DNA of 19,686 nucleotides, taken from the NCBI GenBank assembly GCA_040080145.1, contig JBEBJA010000134.1:1-19686 (forward strand), given 5' to 3'. Below the pieces are notes generated by a model. The model had not been told where the DNA came from, made no database searches, and was given only the letters and a program-made list of their open reading frames with translations. How positions within the stretch are numbered: position 1 is the first letter of the stretch; each line of letters begins with the position of its first letter. Positions 1-6,595 of this stretch are shown here, piece after piece. The translations under genes and the position numbers were made by a program. The stretch comes from JANXVY01 sp040080145. GTDB lineage: Bacteria > Pseudomonadota > Alphaproteobacteria > Rhizobiales > Hyphomicrobiaceae.

Positions 1-253
1 GTTTTGCGGCCACGGGCTCGGAGACGACCGCAGGGGCTAGTTCCTGCATGGCAGCTTGCGGCGGAACAGCTTGAGGGGGAACGGGGGCAGGATCGGCAGA
101 GGCTGTGGGAACTCCGGCGCTGGATTGCGGGGCGGAGGTGGCTTGCTGGGCGGAGGGTTCAACAGGAATTGAGGCGGACTCAAACGCGACGAACGTCAGC
201 CCCAAGCAGACGAACGCCAAGACGGAATGAGAAAAAAGTCCCGTGAGCCGCAT
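1..253 (-). CDS. Secreted Pro/Ala-rich protein of unknown function, 5' part only
   Basis: Reading the minus strand from an ATG at 251-253 gives 84 codons with no stop up to the left edge, so only the N-terminus is present. It begins MRLTGLFSHSVLAFVCLGLT, a short basic start followed by a hydrophobic stretch of about 18 residues typical of a signal peptide or membrane anchor. After about residue 26 it becomes a low-complexity Pro/Ala/Gln/Val-rich region (for example PVPPQAVPPQAA), as in linkers of envelope proteins. A weak AGAGGG Shine-Dalgarno-like sequence lies about 6 nt upstream of the ATG. No catalytic domain is reached, so the function cannot be named. The opposite-strand frame at 4-246 is Arg-rich and lacks family features; I regard it as a shadow. 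Confidence 0.6.
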   Translation of the reverse strand, partial: MRLTGLFSHSVLAFVCLGLTFVAFESASIPVEPSAQQATSAPQSSAGVPTASADPAPVPPQAVPPQAAMQELAPAVVSEPVAAK

Positions 254-299
254 TCAAAACCCTCTGGCCTGCCGGGTCGACCGGCAAACATTTCAGACT

Positions 300-378
300 C
301 TAGTGTAGCGCACCTGACGTTTGGTACCCGCGAGCGGCTCGTCTCAAAACCAAACGTCAGGTGCTAAAGCTACACTAG
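300..378. repeat. Palindromic element 1 with CTAG ends
   Basis: This is an inverted repeat with two exact stems: terminal 10-mers (300-309 and 369-378, CTAGTGTAGC and its complement) and inner 16-mers (310-325 and 349-364). A 4-nt bulge (365-368) sits on the right side and the loop is 23 nt. It matches element 2 at 392-468 in design (10 + 16 bp stems, one 4-nt bulge) but not in inner sequence. It lies between the divergent secreted-protein gene and the hydrolase. It may be a small mobile palindrome or an RNA-level hairpin; no coding capacity. Confidence 0.8.
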
Positions 379-391
379 AAACATAGACTTG

Positions 392-468
392 CTAGTGTTC
401 CTTATGGTTCTGACATTTGCTCAAAACCTAGCCGAACCGGGTAGCAAATGTCAGAACCGGAACACTAG
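392..468. repeat. Palindromic element 2 with CTAG ends
   Basis: Terminal 10-mers CTAGTGTTCC (392-401) and GGAACACTAG (459-468) pair exactly, and so do inner 16-mers (406-421 and 443-458). A 4-nt bulge lies on the left side (402-405) and the loop is 21 nt. It starts 13 nt after element 1. Its right end overlaps a possible GTG codon at 468 in the frame of the hydrolase, but the hydrolase more likely starts at 534. The same terminal sequence recurs at 4145 and 4264. Confidence 0.8.
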
Positions 469-533
469 TGATCTTGCGCCAAAATGCGGCTGAAATCGAT
501 GCACTTTCCTCAAACCTGGGGAGAATTCCCGCC

Positions 534-1157
534 GTGACAGACTTTTTGACCACCGGGCCGCGCGGGTATTCGCCGCGGCTGATTTTGGCGCACGGAGCAG
601 GGGCGTCCATGAGCAGCCCTTTCCTCGAGCGAATGGCTGAGGCACTGGCGCAGCGGGGGGTTAGCGTAACGCGCTTTGAATTCAACTACATGGCCCAGCG
701 GCGCACCGGCGAGGGGAAGCGTCCGCCACCTAATGCTGCGCGATTGATGGACGAGTTTCGCGCGGCCGTGACGGAGGTTGGAGGCGAGGGGCGGGTGTTC
801 ATCGGGGGGAAGTCCATGGGCGGACGGGTGGCCAGTATGATTGCGGATGAGTTGTTTGGAGCGAGGCAGATCGAGGGGCTGGTGTGCCTGGGGTATCCGT
901 TCCATCCGCCAGGTAAGCCGGAGAATTTGCGGGTTGCGCATCTTTCGGGGATGGCGTGTCCGGCGCTGATCGTGCAGGGCGAGCGCGATCGGCTGGGGAC
1001 GCGGGTTGAGGTGGACGGGTATGCGCTGAGCCCAGCTATCCGGGTCGAATGGCTTGGTGATGGGGATCACGATTTCAAGGCGCGCAAGGCAAGCGGGTTT
1101 TCGCAAGGCCAGCACATCGCGGCGGCGGCAGACGCGGTGGCGGGGTTTATGGCGTGA
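534..1157 (+). CDS. KANL3/Tex30-type alpha/beta hydrolase
   Basis: A 207-residue cytoplasmic alpha/beta hydrolase of the KANL3/Tex30 (COG3571, dienelactone-hydrolase-like) group. Visible features from the chosen start: oxyanion-region AHGAG (about 19-23), the ARxTGxGKRPPP-like segment after strand 2, nucleophile elbow GGKSMGG with Ser94, the acidic residue in QGERD (Asp152), and GDGDHDF with His179. Order and spacing fit a Ser-Asp-His triad. The frame is open back to a GTG at 468, but that codon lies in a palindrome arm; GTG at 534 has a GGGGAG Shine-Dalgarno-like sequence at 518-523 and gives the usual family N-terminus. No signal peptide. Substrate unknown; bacterial members are mostly uncharacterised. 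It stands alone, flanked by repeats. Confidence 0.85.
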   Translation: MTDFLTTGPRGYSPRLILAHGAGASMSSPFLERMAEALAQRGVSVTRFEFNYMAQRRTGEGKRPPPNAARLMDEFRAAVTEVGGEGRVFIGGKSMGGRVASMIADELFGARQIEGLVCLGYPFHPPGKPENLRVAHLSGMACPALIVQGERDRLGTRVEVDGYALSPAIRVEWLGDGDHDFKARKASGFSQGQHIAAAADAVAGFMA

Positions 1158-1203
1158 GCGGTGCCTGCGAGATTCGCATGAAGCGCCTGCCTTGCTCATG
1201 GTT

Positions 1204-1238
1204 GTCGTGGGTGGCCGCCTTCGCGGCCATGACGAAAA
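1204..1238. repeat. 35-bp REP-like hairpin, copy 1
   Basis: A TGGCCGC / GCGGCCA stem with a CTTC loop (1212-1229) is embedded in a 35-bp sequence identical to 6510-6544. The hairpin with its GACGAAAA right flank also occurs at 4193-4224, where the stem is extended to 12 bp. It resembles repetitive extragenic palindromes and lies 46 nt after the hydrolase stop. Confidence 0.8.
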
Positions 1239-1386
1239 GGGGGGGGGCACTTGTCATACCGTCACGCAGAAGTTTTGACACTTTCGTTCTTCGGCTGCGC
1301 GTCGGTATTCACTTTTGTTTGCGCGTCATCGCCCCGCAATGCTTCGCATTAGCGCCGCGCCGCTCTGAAAGATCGCCATGCGACGG

Positions 1387-1455
1387 GGCAACCCCACGCG
1401 CGGATTCCAGCCCGCATACGTCAGTACTTATGCGGGTTGGTATCATGGGGTTGCC
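1387..1455. repeat. Nested palindrome
   Basis: An outer 10-bp stem (GGCAACCCCA at 1387-1396 pairing with 1446-1455) encloses an inner 8-bp stem (CCCGCATA at 1411-1418 pairing with 1429-1436). It lies 70-140 nt before the start of the downstream exported-protein gene. No second copy was noticed in this window. Confidence 0.65.
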
Positions 1456-1524
1456 ATTTGGGGGCCGTGGAATGGCCGGGATTATCTGATCTCGATGGAT
1501 GGTGACTATTCTGCGAGGTTTGTA

Positions 1525-2091
1525 ATGCCGGTTTTTTTGAAGCGGTCGGTTCTGAGCGGATTGCTTGCTGGCTGTGCGGTTGCGGGCGCTGGACTTGCGA
1601 TGGCTGCCGAGAAGCCGGATTGTTTTTCGACGTTGCGGCATCCAGGCGGAAAGCGGCTTGTGTGCGAGCATAAGGCTTGGATGACGGATGAAGAGCGGGC
1701 CGATATTGCCAAGCTGACGCGCGGGTATCTGCTGGATGCCAAGTGCGTCGTGTCCGTCGATGTGGAGCGTGGCCTGATCGACGAAGGGCTGGCGGCGAGC
1801 GACCGGGTATTCGATTTGCCCGCGCAACCGGTCGTTTGTGCGCTGGAGACGAGCCGGGGGCCGATGACGATTGCGGGGACGTTTGCGCCGAAGGTGACGT
1901 TCAAGGATGGGTTCGCGGTGGACGCTTCGCCGGGGCTTGGGAATGTGACCGGCGTGAACAGCTATCTCGCTTGGCCGGTGGTTGCGTATGTCAACAGCGC
2001 GAGCCGGATCAAGAGCGAGATGGCGTCGATGATCAATATGTTCCGGGCGCGGTTGAACAAGCGGCAGGGTCTTTTTGGCCTCACGCGCTAG
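1525..2091 (+). CDS. Exported protein of unknown function
   Basis: A 188-residue protein not recognised by family. The start at 1525 is chosen because GAGG lies 6 nt upstream and the protein then opens with a clear signal sequence (basic MPVFLKR, hydrophobic core to residue 27, AMA-A cleavage-like site). LLAGC at 13-17 also resembles a lipobox, but the hydrophobic stretch continues beyond it, so signal peptidase I cleavage seems likelier. The mature part has three Cys (in PDC, LVC-type and KCVV-type contexts), plus one in VVCAL, and a region near residues 146-170 containing SYLAWPVVAYVN. The last codons and the TAG stop lie in a sequence resembling the repeat at 10612, so the original 3' end may have been replaced. 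A terminator-like hairpin follows at 2333-2369. Confidence 0.7.
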   Translation: MPVFLKRSVLSGLLAGCAVAGAGLAMAAEKPDCFSTLRHPGGKRLVCEHKAWMTDEERADIAKLTRGYLLDAKCVVSVDVERGLIDEGLAASDRVFDLPAQPVVCALETSRGPMTIAGTFAPKVTFKDGFAVDASPGLGNVTGVNSYLAWPVVAYVNSASRIKSEMASMINMFRARLNKRQGLFGLTR

Positions 2092-2100
2092 TCGCGCTCC

Positions 2101-2275
2101 GGCCGGGGCGGCGCTCGCGCCGGGTCGCGTTGCTCCCGACGGCCTGCGGCCGTGAAGGGAGGAGGGGCCGGAGGAGGGCGCGCGCGCCGGGTCGCCTTGC
2201 TCCCGACGGCCGTTGGCCGTGAAGGGAGGAGGGGCCGGGGCGGCGCTCGCGCCGGGTCGCCTTGCTCCCTGCCCT
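2101..2275. repeat. Tandem GC-rich repeats, about 66-bp period
   Basis: About 2.6 copies of a GC-rich unit; CGGGTCGC recurs at 2121, 2188 and 2253, giving periods of 67 and 65. Each unit carries CTCCCGACGGCC and GAAGGGAGGAGGGGCCG, so it can fold. Related sequence occurs at 10612-10690. The repeat starts immediately after the stop codon of the exported protein. Confidence 0.8.
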
Positions 2276-2332
2276 ACGGGCCTAGAATGGCTGCCGCCCC
2301 TCACCCCGCCTTCGCGGGGGCAGGCTCCTAAC

Positions 2333-2369
2333 CCTCTCCCCGTGCAAGTGAAGGGCGCGGGGAGAGGGG
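2333..2369. terminator. Hairpin between convergent genes
   Basis: CCCTCTCCCCG and CGGGGAGAGGG pair perfectly (11 bp) around a 13-16-nt loop, ending just before the stop codon of the minus-strand ABC1 kinase gene. It could act as a bidirectional terminator for the two convergent genes, although no clear U-tract follows. A related sequence at about 12557-12592 lies downstream of tsaD, so it also belongs to a dispersed palindrome family. Confidence 0.5.
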
Positions 2370-2370
2370 A

Positions 2371-3741
2371 TTAGAGGCCGACTTTCATGAAGGCTGCCTT
2401 TTGGCGGGTGGCGACGGTTTGGGCGTCGAAGCCTTCGATGGTTTCGTTGAAGAGGCGGTACCAGTTGCGGCGGGCTCCAAGGTGGAGAAAGACCCCGCCC
2501 AAGCCGATGGCTGCGCGGTCCATGAACACGAACTCGCGCGGGATGGTGACCGGGCCTTTTTCCTTCAGGATCTGGTGGACCTTGAAGGCTTCGCGGCGGC
2601 CATATTCGCCGGGCTGCGTGCCGTCGGCGATGGTGCGTTCGCGGTCCTCCAGGAGGGGGCCATAGATAAAGCGGGCCCAGATGGAGAGGGCGTCGATGAG
2701 GTCGCCGTTGAGGCCGGTGAAGCCCCAGGTTTCGTAGGCGTGGACGATTTGGGCGCGATCGTTTGCAAGCAGGCCGCGATAGAGATCGACGACGCCCTGG
2801 ACGAAGCTGACCGGGAATTTACGGATGCAACCGAAGTCGAGCAGGTTGATGCCCGTGGGCGTGCCGAGCGGTGCGCCGGTTGCATGCGCGCTGTCTTCGA
2901 AGACAGTGTAGTTGCCCAAGTGCGGGTCGCCGTGGATCACGCCGTAGTGGCTGAAGGGGTACCACCATGCGCGGTACATGGCGTCCGCCAAGCGGTTGCG
3001 GTCTTCGAGCGGGGCGTCCTTGTAGTCGAGAAGCGGTCGTCCGCCGAGCCAGGACATGGACAGCAGGCGCGCGGTGGAGAGCGCGGGTTCGAAGGCCGGG
3101 ATGCGGACTTCGCCGTGGTCTTTGAAGATCAGCTCGTACAGCTGCATGTGGCGGGCTTCGAGGGTGTAGTCGAGTTCCTCGCGCAGGCGTTCGCCGATCT
3201 CTTCGAGCATCTGGCGGGTGTCGACGCCGGCCCCCATGCGGGCGTGGAGGGCAAAGATCACGCGGAGCTGGTTCAGGTCGGCTTCGACGGCGGACTGCAT
3301 GTCGGGGTATTGCAGTTTGACGGCGAGGGGGCGGTTATCAGGCGAGGTTGCGCGGTGGACCTGACCGAGGGATGCGGAGGCCGCCGATTGCTCGTCGAAG
3401 GAGCCGAAGCGGGCGGCCCAGTCGGGGCCAAGCTCGGACATCATCCGGCGACGGACAAATCCCGGGCCCATTGGCGGGGCGTTCGACTGGAGCTGGGAGA
3501 GTTCACGCGCGTATTCGGGCGGGAGGGCTTCAGGGATGGTCGAAAGGAGCTGGGCGACTTTCATCAACGGGCCTTTGAGGCCACCAAGCGCTGCGGCGAG
3601 CGCTGCGGCGTCGGATTGGTTGTCGCGGTCGCGGCCAAACAAGCGGCCAGCGGCGACGCGGGCGGCGACGGCGCCGACGTTGCCGCCGACACGGGCATAA
3701 CGGGCGGCACGGGCGGAGAAGCGGTTATCTTCGTTGGACAT
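2371..3741 (-). CDS. ABC1/UbiB-family atypical kinase
   Basis: A 456-residue member of the AarF/ABC1/UbiB/Coq8 family of atypical kinase-like ATPases, which support ubiquinone synthesis or lipid handling at membranes. Visible: the KxGQ-like motif as KVAQ (61-64), the Ala-rich loop ASASLGQVH (121-129), the lysine in LAVKLQYP (Lys142), the catalytic loop HGDPHLGN (270-277, Asp272) and the metal-binding DFG (302-304). KVAQ lacks the usual glycine. The protein ends soon after the kinase fold with FMKVGL and has no C-terminal membrane helices, unlike classical UbiB of about 540 residues. The frame is open to a GTG at 3786, but ATG 3741 gives MSNEDNRF, the more usual start. Whether this is the functional UbiB or a paralogue cannot be decided here; no other ubi gene is adjacent. 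Confidence 0.85.
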   Translation of the reverse strand: MSNEDNRFSARAARYARVGGNVGAVAARVAAGRLFGRDRDNQSDAAALAAALGGLKGPLMKVAQLLSTIPEALPPEYARELSQLQSNAPPMGPGFVRRRMMSELGPDWAARFGSFDEQSAASASLGQVHRATSPDNRPLAVKLQYPDMQSAVEADLNQLRVIFALHARMGAGVDTRQMLEEIGERLREELDYTLEARHMQLYELIFKDHGEVRIPAFEPALSTARLLSMSWLGGRPLLDYKDAPLEDRNRLADAMYRAWWYPFSHYGVIHGDPHLGNYTVFEDSAHATGAPLGTPTGINLLDFGCIRKFPVSFVQGVVDLYRGLLANDRAQIVHAYETWGFTGLNGDLIDALSIWARFIYGPLLEDRERTIADGTQPGEYGRREAFKVHQILKEKGPVTIPREFVFMDRAAIGLGGVFLHLGARRNWYRLFNETIEGFDAQTVATRQKAAFMKVGL

Positions 3742-4260
3742 GCTGGAAATGGGCCTTGTTGGCGAGCTCGGCGTTATCCAGCACAAGGCGGCTGTGACGT
3801 AGACGTTGCGCGCGGCGGTATTTCGTCGAGCATACTACGTGGTTTGGGTGCGCGGCAGATCAAGTGGCGACGCGGGAGCGCTTGCGGTCTCAGTGCGTTT
3901 CGCCCCTGCGGAGGGATGGGTCCTCGGGACCCACGGGTCGAGCCCGAGGGCAGGCAAGCCCGAGGATGACAATTGAGGGGGCGGTACGTGTGGCGCCTGG
4001 GTCCCGGGTCTGCATTTTGCTTGTCGATCGCTGCGGCCGCAAGAGGACCGCCGGATCGCAATCGACGGCGCATCATAAAGGATGCTGCGCCGCGCACGGG
4101 ATGACACGTTAGGCCTAAACAGCGGCTTGCTAGATGGCGACTTGCTAGTGTTCCGACTCTAACGCTTGGTTCCCACTCCAACGCACAACAAACGTCATGG
4201 CCGCGAAGGCGGCCATGACGAAAATGGATAGACTGGGAACCATCTGTTTGACCCGGAACA
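3742..4260. other. Intergenic region with palindromes, no gene
   Basis: About 520 bp between kup and the ABC1 kinase gene. The small frames here are Arg/Pro-rich and run through repeats. It holds an REP-like cluster (3918-3969), a short hairpin near 4064-4096 (GGCGCA / TGCGCC), and the CTAG-ended element 3 at 4145-4264. No convincing promoter was found for the kinase gene. Confidence 0.65.
3918..3969. repeat. REP-like palindrome
   Basis: GGGTCC-TCG-GGACCC (3918-3932) overlaps an alternative stem CCTCGGG (3922-3928) with CCCGAGG (3943-3949). The right part, CCCGAGGATGAC, resembles the GCCGGGATGAC end of the element at 8559-8588. Alternative stems of this sort are usual in REP-type elements. 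Confidence 0.55.
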
Positions 4261-4264
4261 CTAG
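4145..4264. repeat. CTAG-ended palindromic element 3 with nested REP hairpin
   Basis: The ends CTAGTGTTCCG (4145-4155) and CGGAACACTAG (4254-4264) pair perfectly over 11 bp, and imperfect pairing extends to about 34 nt with an inner exact TGGTTCCCA block. The interior carries the 12-bp hairpin 4193-4220 (CGTCATGGCCGC, GAAG loop), related to the 35-bp repeats at 1204 and 6510. The CTA at 4261-4263 is the reverse complement of the kup stop codon, so the element overlaps the end of kup. Confidence 0.8.
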
Positions 4265-6165
4265 ATCGCGACTTGGGTGCCGACTTCGACGACGCGGTCG
4301 ATGGGGATCTGGAAGTAGGTGGTGGCGTCTTCGGCCTGGCGCGACATCCAGATGAAGATTTTGTTCTGGAACAGCGGCATTTCGGATTTCTTGCCGAGTT
4401 TCAGCGAGCGGCGGGACAGGAAGAAGCTCGTGCCGCCAATGTCGATGTTCAAATCTTTCTTGCGGCACAGCGTGAAGACTTTGGCGATGCTTGGGGTTTC
4501 CATGAACCCGAACCTCGCGGTCACGCGGAGGAAGCCGTCGGCGATATGTTCGACCTTGACGCGCTCGGCGTTCAGGACGCGCGGGGTGTCGGCGGTTTTG
4601 ATGGTCAGCAGGATATTGCGTTCATGAAGCACACGGTTGTGCTTCAGGTTGTGCATCAAAGCCGTCGGGGCGGCGAGCGGGTCGGCGGTTAGGAACACGG
4701 CGGTTCCGGCGACGCGATGAGGGGGTTTGGCTTCGAGCTTGCGGACCAGCCAGTCGATATCGGCTTGAGCGTGGCGGGTTTCCTTGGCGAGGATCTTGGT
4801 GCCGCGGAGCCAGGTCGAAATCAGGAGGGCTACGGTGCCGGCCATCATGAGGGGAAGCCAGCCGCCTTCGACGACCTTGGTCATGTTGGCGGCAAAGAAC
4901 ACCTGCTCGATGAGCGAGAGCGGGGCGATCAGAAGGACGGCCTTCCAAAGCGGCCATTTCCAGAGCTTCCAGATTACAAAGAAGGTGATGGCGGAGGCAA
5001 TCATCATGTCGGCAGTGACGGCAACGCCGTAGGCTCCGGCGAGACGGCTGGAGTTCTGGAACATCAAGACGACGAGCACGACGCCGGTGAAAAGCGCCCA
5101 GTTAACGCGCGGAAGATAGATCTGGCCGGACATGGTTTCAGACGTGTGGCGGACCTCAAGGCGGGGGATCAGGCCGAGCTGAATGGCCTGGCGCGTGAGG
5201 GAGAAGGCACCTGTTATGACGGCTTGGCTGGCGATGACGGAGGCGCAGGTCGCCAGCAGAACCATCGGGATCAGCATTTCCTTGGGGTAGAGCAGATAGA
5301 AGGGATTTTCGAGCGCTTCGGGATTGGCAAGAACGAGCGCACCCTGGCCGAGGTAGTTCAACGTCAGGCACGGCAGGATGAGCCAGATCCACGCGGCCTG
5401 AATCGGTCTGCGGCCAAAGTGCCCGAGGTCGGCATAGAGGGCTTCCGCACCGGTAACGGCAAGGAAAACGAGGCCAAGCACGGAGACGGCGAGGAACCCG
5501 TGCTGGAACACAAATCGAATACCGAAATAGGGATTGAGTGCGACGAGAATGGTCGGATTGAGCCAGATCTGATAGGCGCCGCCGACGCCCATGATGAGGA
5601 ACCAGACGAGGGTGATGGGGCCGAAGTAGGTCGCGACCTTCGCTGTGCCATAGGATTGGAACCAGAACAGCAGCAAAAGGATGATCAACGCCAGCGGCAG
5701 CACGTAGGCGCTCAGGTGAGGCGAGACGAGATGCAAGCCCTCCAGCGCCGACATGACCGACATGGCCGGGGTGATGATTGCGTCACCATAAAAGAATGAG
5801 GCCCCGGCTATGCCTAGGGCCAAAATGACGGGCGAACTGGATTTGGCGACAGATCTGGCGAGCGACATGAGGGCGAAGGTGCCGCCTTCCCCTTTGTTGT
5901 CGCAGCGCAGCAGAATGATCACGTATTTTATAGTGACGATCAGAATCAGAACCCAAAAAATCAGCGACAGGACGCCGAGCACGACGGGGCGGCCGGTCAA
6001 GCCGGACTTCTGAGCGGCGGCAACCGCTTCCTTGAAGGCGTAAAGCGGGCTGGTGCCGATGTCGCCATAGACGACGCCGACCGAACCCAGAGTCAGGGCC
6101 CAGAAGTTCTGAGTATGTGGGTGTTCGCCACCAACGCCAGGTTCGGCGACAGAGGTTTGAGCCAT
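4261..6165 (-). CDS. kup: Low-affinity potassium transporter Kup
   Basis: A 634-residue KUP/HAK/KT-family K+ uptake protein of the inner membrane, probably H+-coupled. The N-terminus carries the family signature GVVYGDIGTSPLYAFKE (about residues 30-46), followed by about 12 hydrophobic segments to about residue 455, with conserved stretches such as RCDNKGEGGTFAL (89-101), FFYGDAIITPAMSV and FGRRPIQAAW. A hydrophilic cytoplasmic C-terminal domain of about 170 residues follows (FFLSRRSL near 577). Length is normal (620-640). The start ATG is preceded only by a weak GAGA sequence. The last codons (VAI-stop) run into palindromic element 3, whose CTAG supplies the TAG stop. An FNR/FixK-like site lies about 220 bp upstream. 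Confidence 0.95.
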   Translation of the reverse strand: MAQTSVAEPGVGGEHPHTQNFWALTLGSVGVVYGDIGTSPLYAFKEAVAAAQKSGLTGRPVVLGVLSLIFWVLILIVTIKYVIILLRCDNKGEGGTFALMSLARSVAKSSSPVILALGIAGASFFYGDAIITPAMSVMSALEGLHLVSPHLSAYVLPLALIILLLLFWFQSYGTAKVATYFGPITLVWFLIMGVGGAYQIWLNPTILVALNPYFGIRFVFQHGFLAVSVLGLVFLAVTGAEALYADLGHFGRRPIQAAWIWLILPCLTLNYLGQGALVLANPEALENPFYLLYPKEMLIPMVLLATCASVIASQAVITGAFSLTRQAIQLGLIPRLEVRHTSETMSGQIYLPRVNWALFTGVVLVVLMFQNSSRLAGAYGVAVTADMMIASAITFFVIWKLWKWPLWKAVLLIAPLSLIEQVFFAANMTKVVEGGWLPLMMAGTVALLISTWLRGTKILAKETRHAQADIDWLVRKLEAKPPHRVAGTAVFLTADPLAAPTALMHNLKHNRVLHERNILLTIKTADTPRVLNAERVKVEHIADGFLRVTARFGFMETPSIAKVFTLCRKKDLNIDIGGTSFFLSRRSLKLGKKSEMPLFQNKIFIWMSRQAEDATTYFQIPIDRVVEVGTQVAI

Positions 6166-6383
6166 CAGGCAAATCTCATTAGATCGAGAATGATCGTTAA
6201 AGTCGGATAGCTCGCCGGTTCGCTAAGAGCGGTTTGATATGCGGCACAATTTGTTGCGATGCACAATCAGGCCGTCTTCTGTCCGGTCTCATACTCCCGT
6301 GCCAACGGTCGCGGAAGCCCCATTTTCGCCATTAAGTGAATAACAGTGGCTTGACAAAGTTGACAGTGCCTAAGTTGCAGGCA

Positions 6384-6397
6384 TTGATTTGGGTCAA
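6384..6397. promoter_or_regulatory. FNR/FixK-like operator upstream of kup
   Basis: TTGAT-TTGG-GTCAA differs from the palindromic FNR/FixK/DNR consensus TTGAT-N4-ATCAA at one base. It is centred about 225 bp upstream of the kup ATG, farther than usual for direct activation unless the 5' leader is long. Chance occurrence of a 14-mer with one mismatch is possible. Confidence 0.35.
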
Positions 6398-6509
6398 GTT
6401 TTTGGGGTTCAAGGGTGAGGTGCCAGCAAGGGCACCGGCAAATTGAGCGTACAATCCTGGAAAACTTGGTGATCGGAAAAATATAGAAATACCGACCTTG
6501 CTGAGAATT

Positions 6510-6544
6510 GTCGTGGGTGGCCGCCTTCGCGGCCATGACGAAAA
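6510..6544. repeat. 35-bp REP-like hairpin, copy 2
   Basis: Identical over 35 bp to 1204-1238 and in the same orientation, with the TGGCCGC/GCGGCCA stem and CTTC loop. It lies downstream of pepF beside the terminator-like hairpin. Confidence 0.85.
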
Positions 6545-6546
6545 TG

Positions 6547-6577
6547 GGGGATAAGCGCGTCAATGACGCACTTATCC
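6547..6577 (-). terminator. Terminator-like hairpin after pepF
   Basis: GGGATAAG and CTTATCCC (8 bp) enclose a second stem CGTCA/TGACG, giving a 31-nt near-perfect palindrome 19 nt beyond the pepF stop codon. On the minus strand it is followed by CCCCATTTTC, a short U-containing stretch. Plausible intrinsic terminator. Confidence 0.5.
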
Positions 6578-6595
6578 CGTCCTTTCCCTTCCGCG

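Larger units (their letters stand above)
1158..1524. other. Repeat-rich intergenic region
   Basis: No convincing gene is present. It contains a 35-bp repeat (1204-1238), a run of nine G (1239-1247), and a nested palindrome (1387-1455). The plus-strand frame open from 1378 continues into the downstream exported protein, but its first 49 codons run through the palindrome and lack a good start, so I treat them as untranslated. Confidence 0.65.
6166..6595. other. kup upstream region
   Basis: A 430-bp gap between kup and pepF with no believable gene. It contains an FNR/FixK-like palindrome (6384-6397), a small hairpin GGTGCC/GGCACC (6419-6436), the 35-bp REP-like copy (6510-6544) and the pepF terminator-like hairpin (6547-6577). 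Any kup promoter should lie in 6166-6400; I see no convincing -35/-10 pair. Confidence 0.6.

Noticed and set aside
1309..2304. 331-codon minus-strand frame
   Set aside because: Arg/Pro/His-rich and spans tandem repeats and the exported-protein gene, which has a signal peptide and RBS.
1158..2370. Possible CRISPR array from repeated units
   Set aside because: The 65-67-bp GC-rich units are contiguous tandem copies without distinct spacers, and no cas gene is near.
2401..3969. 522-codon plus-strand frame opposite the ABC1 kinase gene
   Set aside because: It is antisense to a protein with clear kinase motifs; its product is Val/Gly/Ala/Asp-rich without domains, a usual artefact of GC-rich DNA.
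4717..5799. 360-codon plus-strand frame opposite kup
   Set aside because: Antisense to conserved Kup; Asp/Glu/Gly-rich, no hydrophobic core or family signature.
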